NCBI RefSeq assembly: GCF_014066305.1
Contig: NW_023501130.1
Location: forward strand, 41,483-105,482
DNA: 64,000 nucleotides
Reading direction: 5' to 3'
Source: Letharia columbiana
Lineage: Eukaryota; Ascomycota; Lecanoromycetes; Lecanorales; Parmeliaceae
Shown: piece by piece, positions 18,876 to 33,356 of the stretch
Layout: each line of letters starts with the position of its first letter
How positions within the stretch are numbered: position 1 is the first letter of the stretch
Program-made: the position numbers and the translations under genes
The notes under the pieces: model-generated
What the model was told of the DNA's origin: nothing
The model's database searches: none
The model's input: only the letters and a program-made list of their open reading frames with translations

Positions 18876-21787
18876 ATATTAAGTAATATTATATCGTACT
18901 CGAGTATAATATAAATAGAGTTAAATATTATATTATTTTTCTAATATAGATTCGAGATCTTAGCGGGATATTCTATAGTATAATATATTTATAGTATTAT
19001 ATTATAAAATAATATATATATAAAATATTTTAATTAGAATTTCTATATTTATAGAATAATTCGATTAAGATATATAGAATATATTTATTCTTCTTTATTA
19101 AGAGAGAGAGAATATAAAGAGTAATCTAATATAGCTATTTATCTTTTTATTAATAATAATAATTAGAATAATAATTAAAACTATAAGCGTCTCTATTCTT
19201 CTTTTTAAAATTATAATATAAAAGAATATTCTAAATTTTAAATCTTTAAATATTATAAGAATAAAATTCTATAATTATCTCTATTTATATATTTATTTTA
19301 ACGCGTTAAATAAGCTTAATAGACTTTATATTTATTCTTCTTTTAAACTTTAACTTACTCTTCTATTCTACTCTATCGTAATTCTTTTAAATATCTTAAA
19401 TCTATCTTTATCTAATTAAACTTATTAATTATTTATAAATAAATTTACTTTTCGAGTTATTTTAGATCTCTTTATTAAGACTAGATTTATTATTATTAAT
19501 TCTCTCTAATTATAAATCTATTTATTACTTCTCTATATATTATAGAGTATTAATAATATATCTTAATAAACTTATAAATATTAAACTTATTAAAATACTT
19601 TTTATAAGCTTATTATCTTCGCTAATATAATTATTATAATTATTAATTAAATTTTTATATAAAGTATTATTAGCTCTTTTAATTTAATTTAATATATTAA
19701 AATCTTCTTTAAAATTAAGTCTAGTTTATTTAAGCTTATTTTCTTAATATTTTATATAAAGAATTATTATTAGAATATGAAATATCGCTAATAAATAATA
19801 CTTTTAAATATTATAATATCTTTTAGTTATTAAAAAATATCGCTTATATATAATAGTTTCCGCGAGAGAATAAAGAATATTATAAGCTATTTAAGCGATT
19901 ATAGCGTATTTAAACTTTAATTTCTTTTATTATTTTAAAATCGAAAGATTCGCTAGATTATTAAAAGAAGCTTTATAAAAATTAGAAATAAGATTATAAT
20001 TAAAATAATAATTAGAAGACTTATTATTTCGTCTATATTACTAAAGCTAATTATATTTATTCTTATTATTTAAATTTTTAATCTTAGATTTTATCGCTTA
20101 ATTAAGCGTATTTTTATTTGATTAATTTATTTATCTAATTCTTTATAATTAACTACTTATATTAATATTTTAATAATTTTAAAATATCTTTTTAAATACT
20201 TTCTAGTAAATCTTTATCTATAATTTCTCTTTAGTATTAATCTTTTAATTTAATTTCTTTAATTTTATATTATTATAATTTAAATATAAAAGCGTAGCTT
20301 ATTTATATAAATAGTTTAAATTTAATTAAATTCGATTATAATAGATAGCTAATTTCTTATAAGCTATTTTAAAAGCTTTAAAAAGTTCTTTTTTTTAAGA
20401 AACTCTCTTTCTTCTTAATTTTCTAAGCTCTTTATCTATATAATTAAATAGATAATTATAGATATTAAAGACGTAGTAAATTATAATCTTCTTTTCTTTA
20501 TTTATTAATTTTATAAATTTATAAAAAGATCTAATAAGCTAAATTAAATATTAAATCTATTAGAAATTAATTAAAAATTATTTAAACGTCTAAATTATAA
20601 TTTCTATTTATAATTATTTTTTATTATTTAATCTTAAATAGATAGTTAATTTATTTATTAAAAAGTATATAATATTAATATAAAGAAGTAGAGCGCGAAT
20701 TAATATCTAGTAAGTTAAATCTTAATAAGTCTTAATATTCTAAAAGAGCTTAAGAGAATATTTCTAATATTTTTTTTTTTAGAAAATTAATATTCGTTTA
20801 ATATTAAAATATTTTTATCTTAAAGTCGTTTAATTTATAATATAAAAAAAACCTCTTTATATTAATCGCTAGTATTAATATATATAGCGATTTTTTAAAT
20901 CTTAATATAATTAATAATATAATAATTAGAATAATAATAAAAAATATTATATTTTTATTAGAGTTATTAATAAGTTAACTATATTTATTTAAACTTAATT
21001 TTTATCTTTTTTATTATTCTAGCTTCTTTAAAAAAATTTATTTATTAAAATAACTTTAATATTATCTAAGAGTTCTTTTAAAATTAATTAAATAATATAT
21101 ATTATATAAAGAATATATTATAAATAATTTAAGAACTTAAATTCTTTAATATTAAGCGAGTTATTTACTATGAAAATAAAAAGATAAATAATTAAATCTT
21201 TAAAGAGTATATTATTATTACTAGCGTTATTAATTATAAGTCTAAATATATAAATTTAAATCTTATATTTTACGAGAATTAGATTAATAATACTTATAAA
21301 TTTTTAATTAATATATTTATCTTCGATATACTCGAAGTTTATAAGAATCTTATATTATTATTAATTAATATTAATAAAAAAGATTAAAATTATTATAAAT
21401 CATTAACGATTATAAGATAATTAATAATTTAGAATTAATAAAAGTTTAATATTATCGATTAATAAATTCTTTAATAATTTTATCTTTAATTTTATAACTT
21501 TTCTTATTAGCTAATTCTTTATAATAAATATTAACTTTAATTATATATTAAGATTAAGATAATATAAGAATTATAATATCTTAAAATTATTAATAATTAT
21601 AAATGAAATACTAGTATTTATAATTTAATAATAAAATTATTTTAAAAAGTTTTTACGTATAAGCTTTCGATCTTTTAATATTATAAGAGAATTTTAATAT
21701 TATCTTTTCTAGAGTAAATAGTAAACTAGATATTCTATTTATCGTTTTATTTATTAATAATTTATATTATCTAACTTAGAAATATAT
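18876..21787. repeat. Repeat segment X, copy 1 (about 2.9 kb)
   Basis: It aligns along its whole length with 53,501-56,419 in the same orientation, from TATATTAAGTAATATTATATCG to TTAGAAATATAT. A third, short copy of its left end forms the arms of the fold-back structure at 59.5-60.5 kb. Just upstream (18,842-18,875) is TCGAAAAGATATAA, which also ends the fold-back arms and may be the true terminus. It is followed directly by segment Y. Confidence 0.75.
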
Positions 21788-22012
21788 TCTATATCTATAA
21801 ATCTAGTTATAATTTAAATTTTCTCTATAAAATTTTTAAAATCTAACTTAATTTCTATTATTTAAATTATTTTATATTATTTAAATATTTTATATAGTAT
21901 AATTATTAATATAAATACTTAATAGTAAATAAAATATAAATTTAAAGATCTTCGAAATCGAATTCGAGATTCGTCTTCGCTAAAAAAAATAAGATTACTT
22001 TAACGCGATATT

Positions 22013-22352
22013 TTCGTTTATATACGTCGGAATTTAGCGTTATATATTCGTTTATATACGCTAAAATTTAATATTATATATTCGTTTATATATATTAGAA
22101 TTTAACGTTATATATTCGTTTATATACGTTGAAATTTAACGTTATATATTCGTTTATATACGCTAGTATTTAACGTTATATATTCGTTTATATACGCTAG
22201 AATTTAACGTTATATATTTATTTATATATATTAGAATTTAGTATTATATATTTATTTATATACGCTAGAATTTAGCGTTATATATTCGTTTATATATATT
22301 AAAATTTAGCGTTATATATTCGTTTATATACGTTAAAATTTAATATTATATA
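22013..22352. repeat. 34-bp minisatellite, 10 copies
   Basis: The unit begins TTCGTTTATATACG and ends near AACGTTATATA. Starts recur every 34 bases from 22,013 to 22,319. Copies differ mainly by CG replaced with TA at three fixed places. It lies at the same position in segment Y as the 21-copy array at 49,386. Confidence 0.92.
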
Positions 22353-23119
22353 AATCTTATATTATTAATATTAAAATCTATTCTTCTTTATATAAATTAT
22401 AATATACTTTCTTTTATATTTACTAGTTATATATATTAAATCTCCGCGTTATATTAATTTAATATATAATATTATTAAGCGTTATAGTCTTTTATATATA
22501 ATCTTAACTTAATTTTATTAATTTTAAAATAAATCTAAATAGAAAATTCTATTAAAACTTAATTTTTTAATATATCGCTTAATATATAATATTTATACTC
22601 TATATATATATAATTCTTAATAAAAATATATAATTATATAATATAGTCTTTTTTAGAATTTTTAATAAAAGTCGAATAAATAATTAAATAAGTCTTTATT
22701 AAATTAAAAGCTATAGTATAATAATTAAAAAGTAAACTTTTAATTTTATTTTATTAAAAAATTTAGTTAACTTAACTATAATAGCGATATTAATATTTAA
22801 AAATATTATATATCTTAATAAATATATAATACTATATAGAATTTCTTTTATAATATATAATTTTTAAAATAATTATTATAATACTCGCTAGATTAATAAT
22901 ATAACGTATTAAGAAAAATATCGTAGTCTTATTAATTAATTTATTATTTTAATTAAATATTATAATTTTTCTTTATTTTTTAAATAATTAAATTTATAAG
23001 AGTCGCTATAATAATATATATAAATAAATAAATAAGTAGAATATCGTTATAACGATATATATAAATAAATAAGTAATTAAATTTATAAAGAGTAGAGCGA
23101 AGAGCGAAGTAGAGATAAT

Positions 23120-24395
23120 TTATTCTTTTAAATTTATAGCTTTTTTACTTTAATATATATTATATAATAAAATAAATAAGAGATATTAATTTTTATATTT
23201 AAGTATCTTTCGATATAAGAAAAATACTTAAACTTTTTATAAGTAAAATAATAAATTATTATATATAATCTTTTATTATTAATTATCTTTTCGATATAAT
23301 AGTAATATTTATTATCTTTTATTTTATCTATTATTTATTAATAATATATATCTCTTATATTAATTAATCGTCTTATCGCTAGTAAATAGATTATTTATTT
23401 TTATTTTTAAAAAAGTAAATAAAGTTAAAAAAAGAGTATTTAAAGAGTTTAATATAAAGAGTTATAATTTAATTTTAATACTTAATAATTAAAGCGAAGA
23501 AAGCTTTATTTTTAAAAAAGCGAGATAAAAATAGAAAAGAAAAGTCGATAAAGAAAGAGAGAGGGAAGTTATCGAAGAGAGAGAAAGCTAATCTATTATT
23601 ATTAATAGAATTTTAATAAAAAAACTTTAAATATATATCGAAGCTTCTATTATTCGTCGAGCGATTTTATTTTTTATCTTAATAATTTAAATTCGTAATT
23701 TTATTTTATCTCTAGATTTTATTAAGATCTTAAATCTCTTATTTCTTCTTTTATTCGTTTTTCGATTTATTCTTTAATATCTAAAACTTTTAATAATAAT
23801 ATTACTTCTTATTTAGAAAACTTAATTTTTTTAATTTCTTTTAAATTTATATCTTTTTTATTTTAATATATATTAAATAATAAAACGAGTAAGAGATATT
23901 AACTCTTATATTTAAGTATCTTTTAATATAAGAAAAATATATAAACTTCTTATATATAAAATAGTAAATTATTATATATAATTTTTTATTATTAATTATC
24001 TTTTTAATATAGAAGTAATATTTATTATCTTTTATCTTATCTATTATTTATTAATAATATATATCTTTTATATAAATTAATTATTTTATCGCTAGTAAAT
24101 AAATTATTTATCTTTATTTTTAAAAGAGTAAATAAAATTAAAAAAAGAGTATTTATAGAGTTAAGAATAAGAAATTATAATTTAATTTTAATATTTAATA
24201 ATTAAGATAAAGAAAGTTTTACTTTCGAGAGAATAAGATAAGAGAGAAAGAGAGAAGTTAATAAAGAAAGAAGAAGAGAAGTCGTTAAAAAAAAAGAAGA
24301 TTAATTTATTATTATTAATAGAATTTTAATAATTTTTTTTTAAATATATATTAAAGCTTCTATTATTCGCTAGGCGGTTTTCTTCTTTATTCTAA
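23120..24395. repeat. Pair of ~550-bp direct repeats, ~720 bp apart
   Basis: About 23,120-23,680 and 23,840-24,395 share the order: TAAGAGATATTAA, AAATTATTATATATAAT, TTATTAATAATATATATCT, a purine-rich stretch and TTAAAGCTTCTATTATTCG. The same arrangement begins again in the second Y copy near 53,445, where it is cut off by segment X. These may be long terminal repeats or internal duplications. Confidence 0.65.
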
Positions 24396-27300
24396 TAATT
24401 TAAATATATATAAAAAGATTAATTTTATTAATCTAAATTCGTTAGAATAAAAAGCGTATTTTTATATATCTCGCGATATTTTATAATAAAAAGCGTTTTA
24501 TAATATTATTAATATTAGATAATATATAATATAATAAAAATTAAGTAAATTTTAATATTAATTTTATAAGTAGAGATAAATAATAGATATATTATAATAG
24601 ATATATTATAATAGATATATTATAATAAATTTATAATTTTCTATATTATCTTATCGCGAGTAATAATAAATATATAACTTTATAAAAGTTTAATCTTAAA
24701 TAATAATTATATAATTAGAGATTTTCTAATAATATATATAATATTAAATTATAATTTATCGAGTTAATAGAATATATAATTATCTTTTTATTAAGATTTA
24801 TAATAACTTAGTTATTATTTAACTATAATAATTATTATAATAAAATTAACTTTTAAGATATATTAATAATTTAAATTATTATCTTTAATATTTAAATATT
24901 ATTTTATAATTCGAAAATAATTATAAGATATATATTATAAGCGATAGTAAGAGTATAAGATATATAATAAATCTATTATAATAGATTTATTAGAAAAAAA
25001 AAAAATTAGAATATAATAATAAAAAGAATAATTATTAATTTTATTTAAGCGAGTTAATTAAAGTATAAAATTTTTCGCGTTAAAGCTATATATAGTATAA
25101 TTATAGCTATTATTCTTCTTTAAACTCTCTTCTATCGTAGTTTTATAATTTTCTATCTCTTTTAATTATAATAATTTCTTCTCTTTAAATTATAATAAAA
25201 TTAAATCTTAATTTATTAAAATTTATTTTTTAATTTTAATTATTAGAAAAGCTAGCGTCTTTATATTTATAAATCTAATTATAAAATATTATAAAGTATT
25301 ATAATCTTTTATATATATTAAAATCTTATAGATAAAGATTTCTTAAAGCTCGATAATATTATAATCGTACTCTATATCTCTCTTAATATATTATTTAGCT
25401 CTATAGTCTATTAAGGTCTAGCGTATCTTAATAAAACTATCTATTATTATCTAATATCTTTTATTTATATAGCTATTCGATATCTAATTATCTTATTTAA
25501 TATATCTATATTAATATTATATCTATATCGATTCTAATACTATAACTAGATTATCTTACTTACTATATTCGAATTAATAGACGAATTTAAGAAATCTATT
25601 AATAGGGGCTTTAATAAGATATTAAGTTAAGTTATCGTATTTCTAAATAAATCTATTATATAGATAATACGTTATAAAGAGTATCTATTAAAATAGCGTA
25701 ATAATTTTATAATTAATTAGAGAAATAAAGTAATTATTAAACTAGTTTATTTATACGACTAGTAAATTTAAAGAAATTATTATTTAACTTAATAATTATA
25801 TAATTAATTCTCTAAGCGAAGTAAAAGTATTTAAAAGAATAATATTTAGATTATCTATAGTTTTTATAATAGTCTAAACGATCTATAAACTAGAGAAAAA
25901 AGTTCTTATAAAATATAATATTATTTTTCGAATTTATAGTAAAGCCTTATAAAAGATATTATAAGAAGTTTTTCTTTTTTCTTCTTCGCTTAATATTTAT
26001 AATATTAAAGAATCGAGAGAAATAATATAACTCTCTTATCTTTATTTTAAAATTATTATTTTTAATATATAATTAAATAAGATAAATCGAGTTAGTAATC
26101 TTCTTACTTAGATATTTAATTAACGATAATTCTTACTATCTAATAATATAGCGGAGGATATTATAATTATTATAAATCTATAATAGATTATTAGCGTCGA
26201 TTAACTATATAATTAAATCGATAAGAAGTCTAATTAATTTCTTACTATACTTCGCGATCTTCGCTATTAATAAGATTAATTTCGAGATATAATTAAATAG
26301 TATATTAATCTTAAGATTAAAAAGAATAAGATAGTAAATTAATAGAATAAAATCTAATAACGCTTAGAGTAAATTAGTATTAAGATTGAGGAGCTATAAG
26401 AATAGAATAAGAAGCTTCGATAATAGCTAATAGCAATGCGATTAAGTATACTTAAAGACTTATAAATTATCTCTAAGATATAAGCGTTAACTTTAATAAA
26501 GCCCGTCTAAGTTTTACATCTTATTTATAGAAAAGAGAAGTCTATTAAGCTATCGAATTCTTTCTTCTTTATTAATAATAAGAATCTTATATAAAAGAAT
26601 TAATTAATTAAAATAAAGGAAAAGTTATTAGATAATAAGAATTACTATTCTATCGAGATATCTTAAATTATTTATCTTCTATTATATATAAATAGAAAAG
26701 TGATTTCTTATACTCTAAATAGAAGATATAGAGATATTATAAATCTCTATATATTAGTTAGCGAGGTTATAAATCAACTAACTAAGATCTATAAAGAGAT
26801 AAATCGTTATAAGAAGATAAGACGCGAATACGATTTTCTCTAATAGATAATTTAGCCCTTTAATAAATTCTATATAGAACTTATTAAACTCGATTTTATA
26901 CTTAACTATAACGAAATCTATCTAAGAGATAATTTAAATATTAAGCTACGAATATATACTTAACTCTACTTCGTTTTTATAGCCCTTTCTAGTTATAAGT
27001 TTATACCTTTAAGAAATATTAAGAAATATCTTATAAATAACGATAACTTATAGCGCGTAAACTATAAATCTTAATTATTAGAAAAGTTAATATCTATATT
27101 AGAAGCTTAATAATCTTAATAATATAATATTTCTTAACTTTAACTACTTTATAATAACTATCTTTACTTTTAATTTTTTTATCTATATATATTAATAGAT
27201 TTTTTTATTTATATATATTAATAAATTTTCTTATACGTTACTTCTTTATAAATTTTAAATATTATAATCTTTAATTATAGCTTTAATTATAATAATTCTT

Positions 27301-28917
27301 TAATCGATAATTTAGCTATATATTTTAATTATATAAGTTTATACTTATTATTAATCTAGCTTAAACTAATACGATTTAGATTTTATAAATTATTTATAAT
27401 TATATTAATAAAAAGAGATTATTTAATTAAAATATCGAGTATAGAGTTAATTATATTTTAATATTTATTTAAAAGATTATTATAAATTTAAAGAAAGTAA
27501 AGATAGAGATTAAAAATATAAAGATAGAGGTTAAAAAGGCTATTAAAGAGTTAAAGTTAACTATTAATAATAATATTAATATATCTTTCGCTATTAAAAA
27601 TTCTAAATCTAATAAAAAAAATAAGATTTTTAATTAAAAGCTTTATAAAAGTAATAAGAATTTTATTCTATTAAACGAGATAACTAGTTAAATAATATCG
27701 AATTCTAAAATTATTTAATTTAATAATAATTACGAGATATAAAGATTTAATTTTAAATTAAAATAAATAATTACTAGTAATTATAAAGTAGAGAAACGTA
27801 GATTTAAAACGCGTAACTAAGAAATATATAACTAAGAAATATATATCTAAAATTAAAATAATTTCGATATCTCTACTTATTATCTTTTACTTTATATAAA
27901 TTTTAATTAATATATATATATTTAAATAACGTTTAAGAAGCGTAAGATAAATATTATACTTATATTAATAATTTTATTTAAACGAATCTATATTAGCTCT
28001 CGCTATTACGATATTCTAAATAATTTATTTATTTAAAATTATACGCTAATCTAGACTTAAATTAAAATTTTCTAATATTTTAGAATAATATTATTTAAAA
28101 ATAATCTTATTTATATTTAATAGACTCTTCTCTTAATATAAAGCGCTTTCTTCTATTATATATTCGCTTTTAATAAAATATTAATTAAGTTATAAAAAAT
28201 TATTAATTAATATTATATTATTTTTAGCGAATTTATCTAAATTATAAATATTAAGTATATTAAATTATTTAATTTAATAAAATTTATATTATTTATAATA
28301 GAGATTAAGAAAATTTTAATTAATAATCGCGATATCGAAGTTATTAGTTATATTAAAAAGATTTATAAAGAATATTAATTAAAAGTAAAGAAGAGAGACT
28401 TAAATCTTACTTCTTAATATATTATTTATTTTCTTTTTAATTATATATCTAAGTATTTTAATTAAATTATAAAATATAAGAGAGTAATAAAAAAGAAGTA
28501 TATTAAAGATATATTAAGGAAACTTTCGTAAGTCTTTAAATATATAATCTTCTTTCTTCTTTTTTCGAGTTCTCTCTTTTTATAAATATAAAAAATTTAA
28601 ATAATTATTTAGATTCTATATTAATACTTCTCTAGCTACTTAAAAGCTTATAATTAAAAAATTTATATAGATTTAATTATTTATTAATTAGTAGTAATTA
28701 AAAATATAAAGATTTTTTTTATAATATTTAATATATATATTATAGAGATATTAAAGCGCGATATAATATTTTAAATTTCTCTTATAGAGATTAATATAAT
28801 AAATCTAAAGAATACGATCTTTAAGAAGCTTTTTATTTTCTTTAAATTATTAATTCTATAATCTCTAAATTAGATATTTCTTAAAGCGAGTAATATTATC
28901 GAAAGTAAGATAGCGAA

Positions 28918-29078
28918 TAAAGAGAATACGAATAGAGAGAATACGAATAGAGAGAATATAAATAAGAAGAATATAAATAAAGAGAATATAAATAGAAAGA
29001 ATATAAATAAGAAGAATATAAATAAAGAGAATATAAATAGAGAGAATATAAATAGAGAGAATATAAATAGAGATAAGT
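28918..29078. repeat. 15-bp tandem repeat, about 10 copies
   Basis: The unit is GAGAATACGAATAGA with RIP variants such as GAGAATATAAATAGA. The 15-base period keeps frame and would encode a five-residue repeat (E-N-T-N-R), so it could be a relic of a repetitive region in a transposon protein. A non-coding satellite is equally possible. Confidence 0.8.
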
Positions 29079-29588
29079 AATTAAATAAAGCGAATAAGAA
29101 TAGAAGTATTAAATTAAATTAGAAAATAAAGAAATAAAGATTATACTATTATAAGCGAAAACGATAATCTTAATTAAATAAGATTTAATAATTTAATAAT
29201 CTTATAATAGAGGAAAATATACTTTTATCTATAAATCGATAATTTATACTTTTAATTATATCTTATTAACGTTATTAAATAGATTTTAATTAATTAAGAT
29301 CTAATACTAGTAATATATACTTTTAAATTTTTAATTAATTTACGATTTATAGACTCTTCTATATATTCTATAATAGTAAATTTATATAAAATCTTATATA
29401 TATAAATAGTCTATATCTAAGAATTAATCTATTATATATATAAAGATAAATCTATTATTTTATATATAATATTTTTATACTTTAATTAAAAGCGTAATAT
29501 TATATTTAAATCTCTTTATATCTTTTAACTCTCTTTTAATCTATTTATTATTTATTAATTATTCTTATAATATATTACTTTTAATTTT

Positions 29589-30025
29589 TCGCTATTATTT
29601 TATTATTAAACTCTATTAATTATTTTCTCTTCGCGTTTATTAATTTCGCTATTTCGATTAAAGATATATTTAAAAAGCGTTAACGTTATTTTTAATCCTT
29701 CGCTATTATTCTATTATTAAACTCTATTAATTATTTTCTCTTTATATTTATCGACTTCGCTATTACGATTAAAAATATATTTAAAAAGCGTTAACGTTAC
29801 TTTTAATTCTTCGTTATTATCTTATTACTAAACTCTATTAGCTATTTTCTCTTCGCGTTTATTAACTTTATTATTTTAATTAAAGATATATTTAAAGAGC
29901 GTTAATATTATTTTTAACTTTTTATTATTATTCTATCGCTAGACTTTATTAGCTATTTTCTCTTTATATTTATTAACTTCGCTATTTTAATTAAAAATAT
30001 ATTTAAAGAAGATTAACTCTTTCTT
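29589..30025. repeat. 111-bp tandem repeat, about 4 copies
   Basis: Units start at 29,589, 29,700, 29,811 and about 29,922 with TCGCTATTATT or variants, and each contains TTATTTTCTCTTCGCGTTTA or its mutated form. The 111-base period equals 37 codons, so it would preserve a reading frame if it was once coding. Confidence 0.85.
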
Positions 30026-30849
30026 TTATTAAGTACTTATTTAATATAAATATATTAATATTAGATATCTTAATTAAATATATTAATAATTTATATAGAG
30101 CTTTTATTTTTATATTAGATAGAAGAAGATTATACTTTATTATACTCTATATCTTATATATAAATTTAAAATTTTATTATTAATATTAATTAATAAAGTT
30201 AATAATTAGATAATAATAAGTATTTATATTTACGATAAATAACTATAATTTATATTTATAAGTAACGTTAATCGTCTTTTAATATTATTATCTATCTTTC
30301 TCTTAATTAAAAAAGTAATCTAGTTATCTAATTTATTTTTAATTTATAAGAAGTTTTATATAATATATTAGTTTTAGCGCTATTAAATCTCGCTATATAG
30401 ATATATAATTTCTATTATTAATATATTTATAAAGTTATTAAACTTTATTAAGCGATCTTAGCGCTTTAATTATACTTTTAATTCGCTTTTATATAAATTA
30501 AGTACTATTTATTAATTATATTAATCTATAAATAACTATAATTAATTATTATTTATATTTAAGTCGTCGAGCTTATAATCTTTTTAAATATTTATAAATA
30601 TATATATATTCGCGTATAGAATATATTAATCTTCTTATTAAATTATTTTTAAATCGACTATCTATTTATAAGCTCTTTTAGATTTATATATAATTAAAAT
30701 TATAATTAAAAATAAATTCGTAACTAGAATTAGATATTAATATTTATTATTTTATTTAAATATCTAGATATAATCTACTTCGCTTTAAAATATATTTATC
30801 TTTATTATAAACTCTTTTAAGATTAAGTTTAATACGCGTAATAATAATA

Positions 30850-31310
30850 TATAAGTATAAGTAAAGATCTATGAATTAAATTTCTAGAGTTAAATTTTTT
30901 ATTTTTCTAAGTTAAATAAAGTTAAATTTTTCTAAGTTAAATAGAATTTTAGCTCTAGCTCTAAGTTAAATCGAACTCTAATCGCTTACTATACGTTTTT
31001 AATCTACTTTTACTATTATAAAATTAATTTAATCTATATAATATATAGATATATATATGCGAAGAGAGGCGCGCTAAGATTTATTTAGAAAGATATATTA
31101 AGTATAAAGAATTAATTTATAATAATTACTTATGAAAAATAAAGAAAGATTATATTCTTATAATAAGAAGTATTAAAATATTAAAAAGAAATAAAGATAA
31201 CGTATTAATTAGTAATATAAATCCTATAATATCTCTTATCGTAGTAAAATCTTTCGAATAATAAAATAGCTATAGATATCGAACGATTTTAATTCGTCTA
31301 AATATATATT
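30850..31310. repeat. LTR-like dispersed repeat, copy 2
   Basis: It matches 18,275-18,720 in direct orientation and includes AGAGAGGCGCGCTAAGA. It breaks off from copy 1 near 31,310 (ATATATTATTCGATATTTC instead of ATATATTAAAGAGTATATAA). The homologous tail of copy 1 resumes at about 31,500. Confidence 0.6.
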
Positions 31311-31494
31311 ATTCGATATTTCTTTTATAGAGATCTAATTAACTATAATCGTCGTAGTAGATTCTTCTCTTATAATATTATTAATATACTATATAAATAT
31401 AAGTAGAGATAATAGATTAAGTTATAGTAGAAATAATAGACTAAGTTATAATAAGTATTCTTCGCTTACTAAGTAATAATTTAATATAAAATCG

Positions 31495-32400
31495 TAGAGA
31501 GTATATAACGTGAAATCTTAAAGAGCTAAGTCGTATTCTTAATACTAAGAGCCTTATTATCGCTTAATTTCTTCGTAATATTCTTTATATTCGTCTATTA
31601 TCGTAACTTCTCTTACTCTAACTAAGTAAATTAATGTAAAATCGTAAAGAGTAGGTCTATTATATTATTACTGCTAATAACTATCTTTATAATATTCTTC
31701 GTAATATTCTTCGTATTCGTCTACTATCGTAACTTCTCTTATCTTAGCTAAGTAAATTAATATGAAATCTTAGAGAGCTAAGTCGTATTTTTAACGATAA
31801 TAATCTTATTATCGCTTAATTTCTTCGTAGTATTCTCTATATTTATCTATTATAGTTTCTTCTCTTATTTTTTCTCTTATAGAGTATTAGATTAAGTAGC
31901 TAGTTAAATAGCTAATTAAGTAAATAATTAATATAATATAGAATCTTAAAGAGCTAAGTCGTATTCTTAATAATAATAATCTTATTATCGCTTAATTTCT
32001 TCGTAGTATTCTCCGTATTTATCTATTATAGTTTCTTCTCTTACTTTTTCTCTTATAAAGTATTAGACTAAGTAGCTAGCTAAGTAATTAATTAAGTAAA
32101 TAACTAATATAACGTAGAATCTTAAAGAGCTAAGTCGTATTCTTAGTACTAAGAGCTTTATTATCGCTTAATTTCTTCGTAGTATTCTTCGTATTTATCT
32201 ATTATAATTTCTTCTCTTATTCTAACTAAGTAAATTAATATAGGATCTTAAAGAGATAATTCGTATTTTTTAATAATAGTAGTCTTATTACTACTTAATT
32301 TCTTCGTAGTATTCTCTATATTTATCTATTATAGTTTCTTTTATTACTTCTTCTCTTATAGAGTATTAGATTAAGTAGCTAGCTAAGTAGTTAATTAAGT
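31495..32400. repeat. Tandem array of ~130-250-bp units
   Basis: Five units recur at roughly 31,513, 31,767, 31,943, 32,120 and 32,248. Each contains CTTAAAGAGCTAAGTCGTAT or a variant followed by TTATCGCTTAATTTCTTCGT. Between them is an irregular spacer with TCTCTTATAGAGTATTAGA and AAGTAGCTAGCTAAGTA. It could be an expanded LTR or subterminal region. Confidence 0.7.
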
Positions 32401-32519
32401 AAATAATTAAGTAATTAGCTAATAATTTAATTAAGTAAATTATTAAGCTAATAGAATAAATAGTATTAATTAAGCGACTAGTCGAGTATCGTTAACTTAA
32501 GAGAAGTATATAAGAAGAG

Positions 32520-33170
32520 AACGATAGCTATAAATTCGTTTGAGCTCTTTTTTAAGAATCTTTTAACGCGTTTATAAGTAGATAATAGATACGCTATTAA
32601 GCTTTACGGCCTCGATTATTATAATAATAAATTTTTAAGAGATAATCTAGAGGCGTTAATAGAGACTTTAAGAGGCGAGTAAAAGAGATATATATATCTA
32701 AAGTATTTAGTAAAATTTCCGCGAGAAATATCGAGAATAATTATATTTATATTAATGAAATTAATAGAATTAATAGAGTAATAAAAGAATAATAATTATA
32801 TAAATAAATAGGTGAAAGGATTATTATCTAATTCCGAACGCGTTTAATATAACTATTATATTTAAATATTTATTTAATCTATTAATAGTAGATTAAACTT
32901 TATTATTTTTATATCGTTAGAAAGCGTATACTAAGCTCTATAATTTATTAAATTATAAAGAAATAGTATTCGTAGAGAGCTAGTTATTTTAGAGTATAAG
33001 ACTTCTATATATAGATTTTTATAGATTTTTAATAATTACGAACGCTAATTTATTTACTCGCGATATCTAATTAAAAAGCGTAGATCTAACGAATTTATAA
33101 TTAACTATATATATAAATTTAAGATTTTCTAATTTAACTCTATCTTATTCTTTTATATATAAAAATTAAA
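32520..33170. repeat. Dispersed repeat, inverted relative to 38.7-39.2 kb
   Basis: Its reverse complement matches about 38,740-39,240, including TTACGGCCTCGATTATTA and TCCGAACGCGTTTAATATAAC on this strand. Somewhat more G and C survive here than in most of the block. Confidence 0.6.
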
Positions 33171-33195
33171 AATAAAAAGATAATATATATAAATC

Positions 33196-33252
33196 TATAT
33201 AAAAAAAAAAAAAAAAAAAAATTTTAAAAAATTTTTATTATTTTTTTTATTA

Positions 33253-33304
<52 letters not shown>

Positions 33305-33356
33305 TTTTATATATTTATTTTTTTTTTTTTTTATTTTTTTTTTTAAAAAAAAAAAT
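33196..33356. repeat. Homopolymer block (poly-A / poly-T)
   Basis: Runs of A and T, including 46 consecutive A at 33,255-33,300, make up almost the whole segment. Either an extreme low-complexity tract or an assembly/consensus artefact could give this. Confidence 0.9.

Larger units (their letters stand above)
21787..24400. repeat. Repeat segment Y, copy 1 (about 2.6 kb)
   Basis: It matches 49,160-53,500 in the same orientation once the Tc1-like insertion there is removed. It contains the 10-copy 34-bp minisatellite near its left end and two direct repeats of about 550 bp (about 23,120-23,680 and 23,840-24,395) near its right end. No coding sequence could be recognised. Confidence 0.75.
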
